This document shows, piece by piece, positions 1-8,491 of a stretch of DNA of 64,000 nt (position 1 is its first letter; the number at the start of each line of letters is the position of its first letter). The DNA lies in the NCBI GenBank assembly GCA_038316335.1, contig JBBQAM010000010.1, forward strand, positions 26,076-90,075, given 5' to 3'. Under the pieces are notes generated by a model. The model saw only the letters and a list, made by a program, of their open reading frames with translations, made no database searches and was not told where the DNA came from. Both the position numbers and the translations under genes were made by a program. This DNA comes from JALHST01 sp038316335 (GTDB lineage: Bacteria > Bacteroidota > Bacteroidia > Flavobacteriales > Flavobacteriaceae).

Positions 1-1126
1 TGGGTCTTTCATCGGCCACATCAAGTTTTGAATAGGCCGTATGCAAGGCTACTTCCATGGGGTCAAACGCAATTGGCTCACTGGCCCACATGGCAAGGGT
101 AATAAGTTCCTTTGCCGCATCACTTTGTATTCCTTCGAACGATTCGAATGTATCGCTTTTTGAGATGTAATATTTGACCAAACTCATTTTGTTTTGGGTT
201 ATGGTCCCCGTTTTATCGACACAGATGACGGTCGCACTACCTAGGCTTTCAACGGTTTTCATCTGTTTGACCACAATGCCCATCTTCATTAACCGCCAAG
301 CGCCCAAGGCCATAAAAGTGGTAAACGCGACGGGAATTTCCTCTGGCAAAATGCTCATGGCCAGCGTCAAGGCCTTTAATAAGCTGTCTAATAGATTATA
401 GGATTTAAAATAGTTGATGCCCCATACCAAAAGAAAGGCGATGCCTCCTATAATCGACATGTTTTTTACAAAGTTTCCTATTTGTTGTTCCAGTGGAGTT
501 TTCTCCTCCTTGATCGCCTCGAGACTTTTTCCTATTTTTCCGAGTTCGGTCCTATTACCTATGGCGGTAATCGTTGCAATTGCCAATCCACTTGCCACCG
601 TGGTCCCTGCAAAAATTGAATTATTCGATTTTTCGGCATCCTTGAAAACCGCAAGGGATTCTCCTGTTAAAATAGATTCATCGACCGAAAAATCGTTAGA
701 ATGCACTATGGTGCCATCAGCAGGAATAGCGGTACCCTCTTCTACCATAAGTTGGTCACCAAGCACCAATTCCATACTGGGAATACCAACCACTTCCCCG
801 TTACGAATTACAGTGCAATTAGGCTGTGTCAAAGTTTTTAGGTTTTCCAGGGCCTTACGACTCCTTGAATCCTGATAAAGCGAAATAGATCCGACAAGGA
901 CAATCGCAAGTGCCAAGAAAATTCCGTCCCCGAAACTGCCACTTATAAAATAGATGGAAGATGCTACCAACAGTAATAAGACCATGGGTTCCTTGGCAAT
1001 ATTCTTTAGGGCTTGCCAAAACCCACTTTCCTTACTGTAGGATAGGGCATTCACACCATATTTCTGTCTGGCCAGTATTACCTGTTCATCTGACAAGCCC
1101 TTAATCCCGAAATTATCTACTGACAT
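1..1126 (-). CDS. Cation-translocating P-type ATPase, P2-like (N-terminal part; cut by window edge)
   Basis: ATP-driven cation pump of the inner membrane; 375 N-terminal codons are inside the window and the ATP-binding and C-terminal membrane parts lie beyond the left edge. Translated by hand from the reverse strand starting at ATG 1126. An N-terminal cation-ATPase domain is followed by hydrophobic segments near residues 47-63 and 67-85, the actuator loop TGES at about 154-157, a PEEIPVAF membrane motif at the place of the PEGLP of calcium pumps, and the phosphorylation motif DKTGT with Asp304. It lacks CxxC and CPC motifs, so it is not a copper/heavy-metal pump; Ca2+ or another hard cation is likely but the ion cannot be read. 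A TATTTTTA -7 box (1235-1228) lies 34 nt from the FNR-type palindrome shared with the divergent hsp20. Confidence 0.85.
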   Translation of the reverse strand, partial: MSVDNFGIKGLSDEQVILARQKYGVNALSYSKESGFWQALKNIAKEPMVLLLLVASSIYFISGSFGDGIFLALAIVLVGSISLYQDSRSRKALENLKTLTQPNCTVIRNGEVVGIPSMELVLGDQLMVEEGTAIPADGTIVHSNDFSVDESILTGESLAVFKDAEKSNNSIFAGTTVASGLAIATITAIGNRTELGKIGKSLEAIKEEKTPLEQQIGNFVKNMSIIGGIAFLLVWGINYFKSYNLLDSLLKALTLAMSILPEEIPVAFTTFMALGAWRLMKMGIVVKQMKTVESLGSATVICVDKTGTITQNKMSLVKYYISKSDTFESFEGIQSDAAKELITLAMWASEPIAFDPMEVALHTAYSKLDVADERP

Positions 1127-1227
1127 GGTATTTATGTTTTGGCCTTTAATACTAGGAGTTTCAACACAGCCCGTTAGATTTTAGGGCCTATTTAAAAAAC
1201 AACAAAGTGTATCGTACCCAAAGTACT

Positions 1228-1300
1228 TAAAAATATGTTTAAAAAATTACTATCTACTGACCCAGGTCATTTTTTTGGCCGTTGCTTGGTCGTAATTTTG
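1228..1300. promoter_or_regulatory. FNR-type box with divergent promoters (hsp20 and P-type ATPase)
   Basis: Palindrome TGACCCAGGTCA at 1258-1269. On the + strand TAATTTTG (1293-1300), a perfect Bacteroidetes -7 box, starts 35 nt after the first base of the palindrome and drives hsp20. On the - strand TATTTTTA (1235-1228) starts 34 nt from it, one base short of the spacing used elsewhere in this window, and would drive the ATPase. Confidence 0.75.
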
Positions 1301-1340
1301 AGTAACATATAATTGATTGTTTAACCTAAAATATATAATT

Positions 1341-1805
1341 ATGTCACTTGTAACATTTAAAAGGAGACCCTTTAGCAACCTTATGACACAGGATTTTTTT
1401 GACATGGATGATTTTTTTGATAATCGTTCCTGGGTCAGGGATATGTTGCCAGACACTTTTTGGAATGGCAAAAGGTCCGAACCAGCCCTGAATATTGAAG
1501 AAACCGACGACAAGTTCAAAATTGAATTGGCCGCGCCCGGGTTCGCGAAAAAAGATTTTGAAATTACCATAGATGACGGCTGTCTTAACATTTCGGCTGA
1601 AAAATCTACTTCCGATGAGAAAAAAGACGAAAACTATACCCGAAGGGAATTTAGCTACAATTCCTTTGAAAGATCGTTGCAATTGCCAGATACCGTGAAA
1701 CAGGAAGCCATCAAGGCAGCTTATAAAGATGGTATATTAAGTTTTGACCTCGTTAAAAAGGAAACTTCAAAAAAATTACCTCCTAAAAAAGTGCAGATTG
1801 CTTAG
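1341..1805 (+). CDS. Hsp20/alpha-crystallin family small heat-shock protein
   Basis: ATP-independent cytoplasmic chaperone that holds unfolding proteins. 154 residues: a short N-terminal arm (MSLVTFKRRPF...), then an alpha-crystallin domain from about residue 45 (PALNIEETDDKFKIELAAPGF...KKDFEITIDDGCLNISAE) to the typical end motif (AAYKDGILSFDLVKKE), and a C-terminal tail ending LPPKKVQIA, which carries an I-x-I/V-like anchor. The start is ATG 1341; an in-frame upstream ATG at 1317 would add eight residues of leader sequence that do not fit the family. Its promoter carries an FNR-type box, so it is probably induced when oxygen falls. Confidence 0.93.
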   Translation: MSLVTFKRRPFSNLMTQDFFDMDDFFDNRSWVRDMLPDTFWNGKRSEPALNIEETDDKFKIELAAPGFAKKDFEITIDDGCLNISAEKSTSDEKKDENYTRREFSYNSFERSLQLPDTVKQEAIKAAYKDGILSFDLVKKETSKKLPPKKVQIA

Positions 1806-2261
1806 GATGCCGAAATAATCTGGGATTCTACCTAATACAACGCACTCCCGAATAGCTTATTGGTATTCATATCCGATGGGTTAGGTCGGGAGGGCGTCGC
1901 ATTTTGGCCATTGTTTCGTGCTTATAACTATTTCCGGCATATGATTTTCAGTTGCTACGTCCTTTTTATAGGGATTTGTCACAATGCTGTAGATCCAGGA
2001 CTAAGGGGAGCGTTCATATGCAAAAATTCATTTCGGCAAGTTGAACGACCTCGTTCTTTTTGTATGTCAATCCTATTCAAATCACTGCATTTTGTTTTGC
2101 ATCATTTTGGGTAGGAGCGATTTTAAAAAGAATGAATAATAATTTTGGCCTGGGTTCAATACGTGATGTAAAGGGCATATTTTTAATGAGATTGCCGCTT
2201 TTTATGCTTTTTTGTTCAAATAGCAAGGGAAAACCATTTATAGCTTCCAACTCGGCGGCCT
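1806..2261. other. Intergenic stretch without recognisable gene
   Basis: 456 bases between convergent hsp20 and the patatin-like gene. Short open frames on the + strand (1860-2114, 2060-2335) have no recognisable protein features, no promoter and an amino-acid content of a non-coding frame. No palindromic box, terminator hairpin or RNA gene was seen. Confidence 0.5.
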
Positions 2262-3032
2262 TTATTCGGTGTATTCGACGTTTTTTTTATTTTCCAAGGC
2301 TTGCAGTGTGCTTTCGTAACCCAGCTGAAAAATAAGGTCGATATTTTTCATTGAAAAAAGTCCGAAATTCTGCATATCCCTTGGGCGTATTAGAAGATCA
2401 CAGTCTGGGAACTTCGCGAAGGACGCTTTGTCAAGCATGATATGATAGGTCCTTTCCATAACACTATACGCATGTTTAAGATCCCCTATCTTGACTTTGT
2501 CAAAAGGATTTACATAGACCCCGATTATTTGATTACATAGGGGTTTGATGAGGTCTACTGGGAAATTGTTCAAGACGCCTCCATCGGCATAATATCCGGC
2601 ATCGATCTGCACAGGTGAGAAAATACCAGGCACGGCAGAGGAAGCCAATAGGGGCCGAATCAATTCCCCGTCATGAAAAACTTTTAAGGTTCCGTCCAAT
2701 AAATTCGTGGCGGTAATGTAAAGTGGTTTCTTTAGTTTTTCAAAACTATCGCAACCCAGATATTTTTTTAATTCGGCATAATACTTTGTGGAATCTAAAA
2801 ACCCGGGTTTGTTTTTAGCGTATTTGTTAATGGAAAAGATTTCAAGGTTTTTAAAAAAATCCAAGATTATTTCCCAGCCACAACCTGAGGCATATAATGC
2901 CCCTACAATGGCCCCTGCACTCGTACCCGCAATGTGTGTCGGAAATATTTTATGCTCCTCCAACGCCTTTAAAACCCCAATATGAGCAATACCACGCGCA
3001 CCACCACCGGAAAGTACCAAGCCTGTCTTCAT
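2262..3032 (-). CDS. Patatin-like phospholipase family protein
   Basis: Serine acyl hydrolase of the patatin/RssA type, probably acting on lipids; substrate unknown. 256 residues. The oxyanion-hole motif GGGARG lies at residues 9-14, the nucleophile elbow GTSAG at about 36-40 (Ser38), and the catalytic Asp in DGG near residue 151 (YYADGGVLNNFPV), giving the complete Ser-Asp dyad. There is no signal peptide, so it is cytoplasmic or peripheral. It is close in layout to E. coli RssA. It is transcribed away from the kinase at 3259; the palindrome at 3126 has no correctly placed -7 box toward this gene. Confidence 0.88.
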   Translation of the reverse strand: MKTGLVLSGGGARGIAHIGVLKALEEHKIFPTHIAGTSAGAIVGALYASGCGWEIILDFFKNLEIFSINKYAKNKPGFLDSTKYYAELKKYLGCDSFEKLKKPLYITATNLLDGTLKVFHDGELIRPLLASSAVPGIFSPVQIDAGYYADGGVLNNFPVDLIKPLCNQIIGVYVNPFDKVKIGDLKHAYSVMERTYHIMLDKASFAKFPDCDLLIRPRDMQNFGLFSMKNIDLIFQLGYESTLQALENKKNVEYTE

Positions 3033-3125
3033 TGATTTGTGCTATTTAATTGGTTTAAACTTACTGAATAATCATGAGTATTACCAGTATCATTAATAGC
3101 TGGCTTTTGGTATGCACCGAATTGA

Positions 3126-3168
3126 TGACGGATATCATTTTCTAACGTTTGCCCGAATAATACTTTTA
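3126..3168 (+). promoter_or_regulatory. FNR-type box and -7 box before the histidine kinase
   Basis: Palindrome TGACGGATATCA at 3126-3137 and TACTTTTA at 3161-3168, 35 nt from first base to first base. It places the kinase/receiver-CRP pair under the same control as the oxidase genes. Confidence 0.75.
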
Positions 3169-3258
3169 TAGAAATGTACTAGAAAAAAGAGACCCTAAAA
3201 AAATAGGCACCCTTTCCTATGCCATTCCCGATTTTTAAAGAACCATAAGCTGTGATGT

Positions 3259-6024
3259 ATGTTCGAAGTACTAAAAAATAGCGATCTTTTTCAGGCCATT
3301 TCGGCATCGTCGATCGCCGGCCTTTTTGTATTGGACGAAGATGGGATCATTCTCAACGTCAATCTTGCCGGGGAATTTATGTTCGGTTATCAAGAAGGTG
3401 AATTGTCACATCAATTAATGCGAAAAGTAATCCCCAAAAACTATGAAGACCAATTTGACGTTCATTTAGAGAAAGCCACGGCAAAACCGATCCAGATGGT
3501 CGGCCTTCTTAAAAACGGGTCGGAATTCCCAATGGATATTCGCATTGTATGCACCGAGTTAAAAGGTCAAAAAATACGTGTGGTTTATTGTAAATCGGCC
3601 GATATTGCTGTTTTTGAAAGTGACCGGAAGTTTCGTAGGCTAGTCGCCAGTGTGCCCGGTATCGTATATCGTTGTAAGTCTGATACGCAAAGAACCATGG
3701 AATATATAAGCGAAGCTTGTCTCAATATAAGTGGCTATTCCCCGGAACAATTTTATGATAACCATGTGATTTCCTGGGGAGACCTTATTCATCTGGACGA
3801 TAGGGTCAGGATTCGGAAGGAAATTAAAAAGGCGGTCTCAAAAAAAAGGATGTATCGATTTAGCTATAGGATCATTACCTCTAAAAAACGAATAAAGTGG
3901 CTTTTAGAGCGCGGTTCGGTGGTCGAGGACGAGATTAACCGTAGCTGCAGGCTTGAAGGCTTTATAGAGGATATTACCAAGCAAAAGGAATCCGAGATTA
4001 CGTTGGTTAAAGAAAAGGGAAGGTTACACCAATATTTGGATACGGCCGCTGCCATGTTCTTGGTGATCAACAAAGACCAAATCGTTGAAATGGTCAATAA
4101 AAAGGGATGTGAGATACTTGGATATTCCAATGAGGCCATCGTTGGTAAAAATTGGTTCGACACCTTCATACCAAAAGAGGATAGAACAAAATTGTCGGAG
4201 ATGTTCGGCTCGGTTATCGGGGGGAGCATATCGCCACCTACCTATTTTGAAAATCCCATCCTAAATAAGAAGGGGGTGAAACGGATCATTCAATGGCGAA
4301 ATGCGGCCTTATGTGATGCTGATGGCGTCAATATAGGCGTAATAAGTTCAGGTATCGATGTAACGGGCACAAAATTGGCCGAACAAAGACTTGAAATCAG
4401 AAACCGGGCTTTGGAAGCTGCGGGGAACGGAATTGTTATTGTTGATGCACAACATCCCGATCTTCCCATTATCTATTGCAATAAAGCCTTTTCCAAAATC
4501 ACTGGGTATAAGCAAAGTGAAGTTCTTGGGAAAAATGGTCGATTTTTGCAGATCGATGATCGCGATCAGGAAGAAATTGCTGTTTTGGCAAAAGCCATTC
4601 AAACCGGCAAAACGTGCCGGGTGGTCCTTCGGAATTACAGAAAGGATGGTGCCCTTTTTTGGAACGAATTATCGATTACGCCGCTATATGATAAAGACCA
4701 AAAATTAACACATTGGATCGGAGTTCAAAATGACATGACCGAAATTTATTTGGCAAAAACTCAACTGGAGGCATATACCAACCAACTCGAGCATAAGGTA
4801 GATGAACGTACCCGTGCGCTTAATATCGCAGTTCAGAAGTTGGTTGAGACCAATCAAAGCTTGGAAGACCAGATGCAAGAAACAAAAATTGCCGAGAAAA
4901 TGGTACGGCAAAATCAAATGCAATTGACCTTGATCGCACAAAATTTTCCGAAAGGTATTATCGCGGTGTACAATCCGGAATTTGAATTGGTCTTTATCGA
5001 AGGCGAGGAGCTCTCCCGTTTAAAGCTTAAAAAAGTTGATTTGAAAGGCAAGTCCATCGATACGATTTCCATTTTTTCAAGTGACCAGAAATCGGAGATA
5101 AAAAAGCATATCGAACAAACCCTGGAGGGTCAAAATCTCTCCTTTGAGTTGATATTTCAGCAGAATTATTATGCCGTCGACACAACGCCTATGCGTTCGG
5201 AGGACAACAGAATCGTAGCAGCATTGTTCGTATATCACAACATTACCGAACAAAAACAAGTACTGGAAAAGCTTGGACGGGCCCTAAAGGTTGAACAAGA
5301 ACTTAATGAATTGAAGTCCCGTTTTATTTCAATGGCGTCCCATGAGTTCAGAACTCCTTTAAGTGCCATATTATCCTCGGCCATTTTGATAGACAAGCAA
5401 AACGAACCGGGTAAGGAAGCCTATAGAACAAAACACGTTTCGCGTATTCGCGCGAGCGTTAAAAATCTTGTGGTCATTCTTAATGATTTCCTTTCATTGG
5501 GTAAGTTGGAAGAAGGGAAAATTGTTGCCGATATGCAGTATTTTGATCTTATTGAGATATCGAAAGCGTTGATCGAAGAAATGGAATCGGGTAAAAAAGA
5601 AGGCCAGCAAATCATTCTAAACACTGAGGAAAAGAACATGTCGGTTTATTTAGACCCAAAACTACTGAGTCATATTTTGGTCAATTTACTCTCGAATGCA
5701 CTAAAATATTCTTATGAGGGCCAGGTAATTCTATTCGAAATTCTGCGTAATGGTGATACGTTGCTGCTTAAGATTTCAGATAATGGCATGGGAATTCCAA
5801 TAGAGGAACAAAAAAATCTTTTCGAAAGATTTTTTCGGGCGGGCAATGCCGCAAATATTCAAGGCACCGGATTGGGTCTTCATATTGTTAAGCAGTACGC
5901 CGAGCTCATGGGTGGCAGGGTAACTTTTATTAGCGGCTTGGGGCAAGGAAGTACGTTCACCGTACACTTGCCCTTAAATCAATATGATTATGAAAAAAAT
6001 ACTATTTATCGAGGACAATACTGA
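3259..6024 (+). CDS. Multi-PAS sensor histidine kinase
   Basis: Soluble sensor kinase, 921 residues, with no membrane segment. Five PAS-like domains can be read: about 12-110, 126-245, 250-378, 385-500 and 560-665. A coiled coil (LEAYTNQLEHKVDERTRAL) lies before the last one. The fourth PAS contains GKNGRFLQ (Gly427), the LOV-domain signature GxNCRFLQ with the photoactive Cys replaced by Gly. The dimerisation/phosphoacceptor helix follows with MASHEFRTPL (His695). The ATPase domain has an N box (NLLSNALKYS), DNGMGIP and GTGLGLHIVKQ. The gene overlaps the next one by about 40 bases, so kinase and receiver-CRP regulator are translationally linked partners. The signal is unknown; PAS number suggests haem, flavin or a small ligand. 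Confidence 0.93.
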   Translation: MFEVLKNSDLFQAISASSIAGLFVLDEDGIILNVNLAGEFMFGYQEGELSHQLMRKVIPKNYEDQFDVHLEKATAKPIQMVGLLKNGSEFPMDIRIVCTELKGQKIRVVYCKSADIAVFESDRKFRRLVASVPGIVYRCKSDTQRTMEYISEACLNISGYSPEQFYDNHVISWGDLIHLDDRVRIRKEIKKAVSKKRMYRFSYRIITSKKRIKWLLERGSVVEDEINRSCRLEGFIEDITKQKESEITLVKEKGRLHQYLDTAAAMFLVINKDQIVEMVNKKGCEILGYSNEAIVGKNWFDTFIPKEDRTKLSEMFGSVIGGSISPPTYFENPILNKKGVKRIIQWRNAALCDADGVNIGVISSGIDVTGTKLAEQRLEIRNRALEAAGNGIVIVDAQHPDLPIIYCNKAFSKITGYKQSEVLGKNGRFLQIDDRDQEEIAVLAKAIQTGKTCRVVLRNYRKDGALFWNELSITPLYDKDQKLTHWIGVQNDMTEIYLAKTQLEAYTNQLEHKVDERTRALNIAVQKLVETNQSLEDQMQETKIAEKMVRQNQMQLTLIAQNFPKGIIAVYNPEFELVFIEGEELSRLKLKKVDLKGKSIDTISIFSSDQKSEIKKHIEQTLEGQNLSFELIFQQNYYAVDTTPMRSEDNRIVAALFVYHNITEQKQVLEKLGRALKVEQELNELKSRFISMASHEFRTPLSAILSSAILIDKQNEPGKEAYRTKHVSRIRASVKNLVVILNDFLSLGKLEEGKIVADMQYFDLIEISKALIEEMESGKKEGQQIILNTEEKNMSVYLDPKLLSHILVNLLSNALKYSYEGQVILFEILRNGDTLLLKISDNGMGIPIEEQKNLFERFFRAGNAANIQGTGLGLHIVKQYAELMGGRVTFISGLGQGSTFTVHLPLNQYDYEKNTIYRGQY

Positions 6025-7060
6025 TGTGCGCGAGAATACGGCCGAAATTCTCCAATTGGCAAACTATGAAGTGGTTACGGCTGAAAATGGCAGAATTGGT
6101 GTTGAAAAAGCCAAACAATGTGCCCCCGATATCGTCATTTGCGATATTATGATGCCCGAAATGAACGGGTATCAGGTATTGGAAGAATTGTCAAAAAATA
6201 GTAAAACGGGCAATGTTCCTTTTATTTTCTTGACGGCAAAGACCGCGAAATCCGATATACGCACCGGCATGAATTTAGGGGCCGACGATTACTTGACCAA
6301 GCCATTTGAGGAAATGGAACTTCTAGATGCCATCTCAAGTCGTCTGAAAAAAAATGAGTTTCTGAAAAAAAATATTGCCAAGAATGTGCAAGGCTTAAAT
6401 ATATTTCTAAAGGAAGCGTCAAACTATTTGGATTTTGAACAACTCGCTAAGGAACACGATTTAAAGTCATTTGGCAAAGGTGAAATTATTTACCGGGAAG
6501 GAGATAGGGCGGCTTCCTTATATTTTGTCGAAAGCGGAACTATCAAAACTTTTAAAGGTACCGAATCAGGTAAGGAATTCGTGACTGGGATCCATAGAGC
6601 AGGAGATTTTGTGGGGCAACTCTCACTATTGAACCATATGGGTACCTGTATCGAAACTGCAACCGCACTTGATGCTGCCGAAATCGTTGCAATACCTAAA
6701 AAGGAGTTTATTGAATTGCTGTACGGCAATCCCGCAGTATCGCAAAAATTTATTGGTATGATATCGAACAGTTTAATCGATGTGCAGGAGCATTTAGTCG
6801 ATATGGCCTATGCCACTGTACGGCAACGTGCAGCTAAGGCCCTTCTCGAATTATACCATAAGGGAATCGTCGGCGATATGACCAATAGGGCCATTGGCAT
6901 TCCCAGGGAGGATTTGGCGGGATTAATAGGCACTGCTACTGAAACTGCCATTCGCACCTTATCCGATTTTAAAGACGAAGGATTGATTACTACCGACCAT
7001 GGGAGAAGGATCATTCTCTTAGACATAGTACGACTAAATACCGTGGCCGATTCGGCATAG
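5984..7060 (+). CDS. Response regulator fused to CRP/FNR-type transcription factor (REC-cNMP-HTH)
   Basis: Unusual one-chain regulator of 358 residues. The receiver domain (about 1-125) has the acidic pocket ED (10-11), the phosphoacceptor Asp54 in ICDIMMPEMNG, LTAKT and the conserved Lys in LTKPF. It is followed by a CRP-like beta-roll (about 145-255; GEIIYREGDRAASLYFVESGTIK) and a Crp-type winged helix (about 275-350). The recognition helix has TATETAIRTLSDF, where Glu and Arg sit at the places of E209 and R213 of E. coli FNR. ATG 5984 and ATG 5990 are both possible starts. It is probably phosphorylated by the overlapping kinase and, because its recognition helix matches that of the FNR-like protein at 61283, may act on the same boxes. 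Confidence 0.92.
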   Translation: MIMKKILFIEDNTDVRENTAEILQLANYEVVTAENGRIGVEKAKQCAPDIVICDIMMPEMNGYQVLEELSKNSKTGNVPFIFLTAKTAKSDIRTGMNLGADDYLTKPFEEMELLDAISSRLKKNEFLKKNIAKNVQGLNIFLKEASNYLDFEQLAKEHDLKSFGKGEIIYREGDRAASLYFVESGTIKTFKGTESGKEFVTGIHRAGDFVGQLSLLNHMGTCIETATALDAAEIVAIPKKEFIELLYGNPAVSQKFIGMISNSLIDVQEHLVDMAYATVRQRAAKALLELYHKGIVGDMTNRAIGIPREDLAGLIGTATETAIRTLSDFKDEGLITTDHGRRIILLDIVRLNTVADSA

Positions 7061-7181
7061 TGGTAGCCTTGGGGTTGAGGGTTCGATCGGCTCTAGGTAA
7101 CTCCTCGCCAAGAATTATCTGATGGCAAATTCTGTTGTGGTCTGCTTAAAGGGTCCTCGAAATCAATTGTTGGGATTCCTT

Positions 7182-7421
7182 TTAATTTAAAAGTCTAGGT
7201 CGACTTCGACCTCGTGACAATATGGAAAGTTTTTTGATTAGGAATGTCAAAATGGCTTCTTGAATAAAAAAACGAGCACTATGCACTAACTTCGTTGGAT
7301 AAATTTTCGATTTAGCCGTATTCAAATTCAATTTTAGGCGCTCGATATCGATTTGTCTTTGCAACTTTAATAGCTTCAAGCGTTCATCTATTTCCTCAAA
7401 AGATTGGTAGTGCTTGATCAT
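7182..7421 (-). CDS. Small protein, DUF6327-like
   Basis: 79 residues, third gene of the operon that begins at 8105; it starts three bases after the holin-like gene ends. The N-terminal half (YQSFEEIDERLKLLKLQRQIDIERLKLNL) is a charged amphipathic helix, and the C-terminal half is basic. From memory it fits the small DUF6327 family that accompanies YtxH and holin-like genes in flavobacteria; no function is known. Being in this operon suggests a role at the inner membrane under stress. Transcription is expected from the FNR-type promoter at 8147-8189. Confidence 0.65.
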   Translation of the reverse strand: MIKHYQSFEEIDERLKLLKLQRQIDIERLKLNLNTAKSKIYPTKLVHSARFFIQEAILTFLIKKLSILSRGRSRPRLLN

Positions 7422-7424
7422 GGT

Positions 7425-7769
7425 TCATTCAAAATAGCGTTTGGAGAATTTTCGTAATAGGGGTGCATTGAACCTGTCCCTAAGAAAATAACAAATAATC
7501 GTCAAGAGCACCCAGGTAGTTCCTACGATAACATAGCCTAGATATGGGCTGTTAAATAGCAGGTTTATGGCGATGGCCGCTGCCAATGATAACATAATAA
7601 GGGTCAAAAATGCCAAGGCACCGATAAAGAGCCATTGTGAGGCCGTACTAATAATCCCCATCAACACCTTAAAGACCTTTAATCGCAAGTACTCATCGCT
7701 ATTTTCAAGATAGGACCTCACGTCGGCATCGGCTTCGATGAGGTCCCGCTTTAGTTCTTCAAAGGCCAT
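7425..7769 (-). CDS. Phage holin family (superfamily III-like) membrane protein
   Basis: 114 residues: an acidic N-terminal helix (MAFEELKRDLIEADADVRSYLENSDEYLRLKVFKVL), two closely spaced transmembrane segments at about residues 45-68 and 75-95, and a basic tail. This is the layout of the chromosomal holin-superfamily III (PF07332-like) proteins that sit next to YtxH genes; it is not evidence of a prophage. It lies 6 bases downstream of the YtxH gene and upstream of a small protein gene. Its likely job is membrane or envelope stress, not lysis, but that is inference. Confidence 0.75.
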   Translation of the reverse strand: MAFEELKRDLIEADADVRSYLENSDEYLRLKVFKVLMGIISTASQWLFIGALAFLTLIMLSLAAAIAINLLFNSPYLGYVIVGTTWVLLTIICYFLRDRFNAPLLRKFSKRYFE

Positions 7770-7775
7770 GTTACC

Positions 7776-8105
7776 TTATTTTTGGAATTCGGCATTCTTT
7801 TTTCGTAGGGTTTCAAGTTTGTCCTCCAAAGTAGCGATAATATCGTCTGCCTTGTAACTCATGGTAGCGATCGCCTCATCTAATTTTCGGTCGAATTTAT
7901 CTTTCTTCTCATTGGCCGTCTTGGTAAGCTCGTCCTTGGCATGTGAGATACGATCTACCAAGTCGTGTGTCGATTCCGAGACTTTGTCTTTGATTTTGTG
8001 CCTGGTCTCGACTCCTTTGTCAGGGGCGTATAAAATACCGATTGCTGCTCCTATGGCGGCTCCCGTTAGTAGTGCCAATAGCACATTTCCACTATCATTT
8101 GTCAT
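7776..8105 (-). CDS. YtxH domain-containing protein
   Basis: 109 residues. An N-terminal glycine-rich membrane segment (NVLLALLTGAAIGAAIGILYAPDKGVETRHKI, about 6-25) is the YtxH signature, followed by a long charged helix with heptad character (KDKVSESTHDLVDRISHAKDELTKTANEKKDKFDRKLDEAI...). Such proteins are membrane-anchored and associated with general stress. First gene of a three-gene operon with a perfect FNR-type box and -7 box upstream, so it should be induced at low oxygen. Confidence 0.85.
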   Translation of the reverse strand: MTNDSGNVLLALLTGAAIGAAIGILYAPDKGVETRHKIKDKVSESTHDLVDRISHAKDELTKTANEKKDKFDRKLDEAIATMSYKADDIIATLEDKLETLRKKNAEFQK

Positions 8106-8146
8106 GACTTTGTTATTTAAGTTATTGATTCAATTAAATTTAAGTA

Positions 8147-8189
8147 TAAAAATAGCACCTTAGAAACTGATTTCAAATGATTTAAATCA
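8147..8189 (-). promoter_or_regulatory. FNR-type box and -7 box before the ytxH operon
   Basis: Palindrome TGATTTAAATCA at 8178-8189 (self-complementary over all 12 bases). Reading the - strand, TATTTTTA (8154-8147) begins 35 nt after the first base of the palindrome. Confidence 0.75.
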
Positions 8190-8491
8190 TATCCTGGGGC
8201 CGTGTTGGTTCAAAAATTCATACGTTGGGAATGCAATATACTGCGTGACAAATAGCTTCCAAGGTATGAAATAGGAAAGAGGCGGTCATCAACAAAAAGA
8301 GTTTTGCGTTCTGGCCAAATCAAAATTAGAGCAGCCCTGAAAAGTTAAAATTCAAGAGTTCCATCAAAAATTATCTTTTCAAGCATCGCAGTATACTCCG
8401 ATTAATGGCAGGTCTGCGGACGCGTTTAAAAAAGTCAAAAAATGTGCTTCAGAAAAGAAGCTTTGGCCTTGTGTAATCGCCACTATTGGGA
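8190..8491. other. Intergenic stretch, nothing recognised
   Basis: About 300 bases between the ytxH promoter and the stop codon of the exonuclease gene. I see no open frame of interest, no terminator-like hairpin and no second palindromic box. Confidence 0.5.

Noticed and set aside
1860..2335. Open frames on the + strand between hsp20 and the patatin gene
   Set aside because: No family features, no promoter; they overlap the 3' end of the patatin gene.
7425..7769. Holin-like gene as sign of a prophage
   Set aside because: No other phage gene is near; the operon context (YtxH) is typical for chromosomal stress operons.
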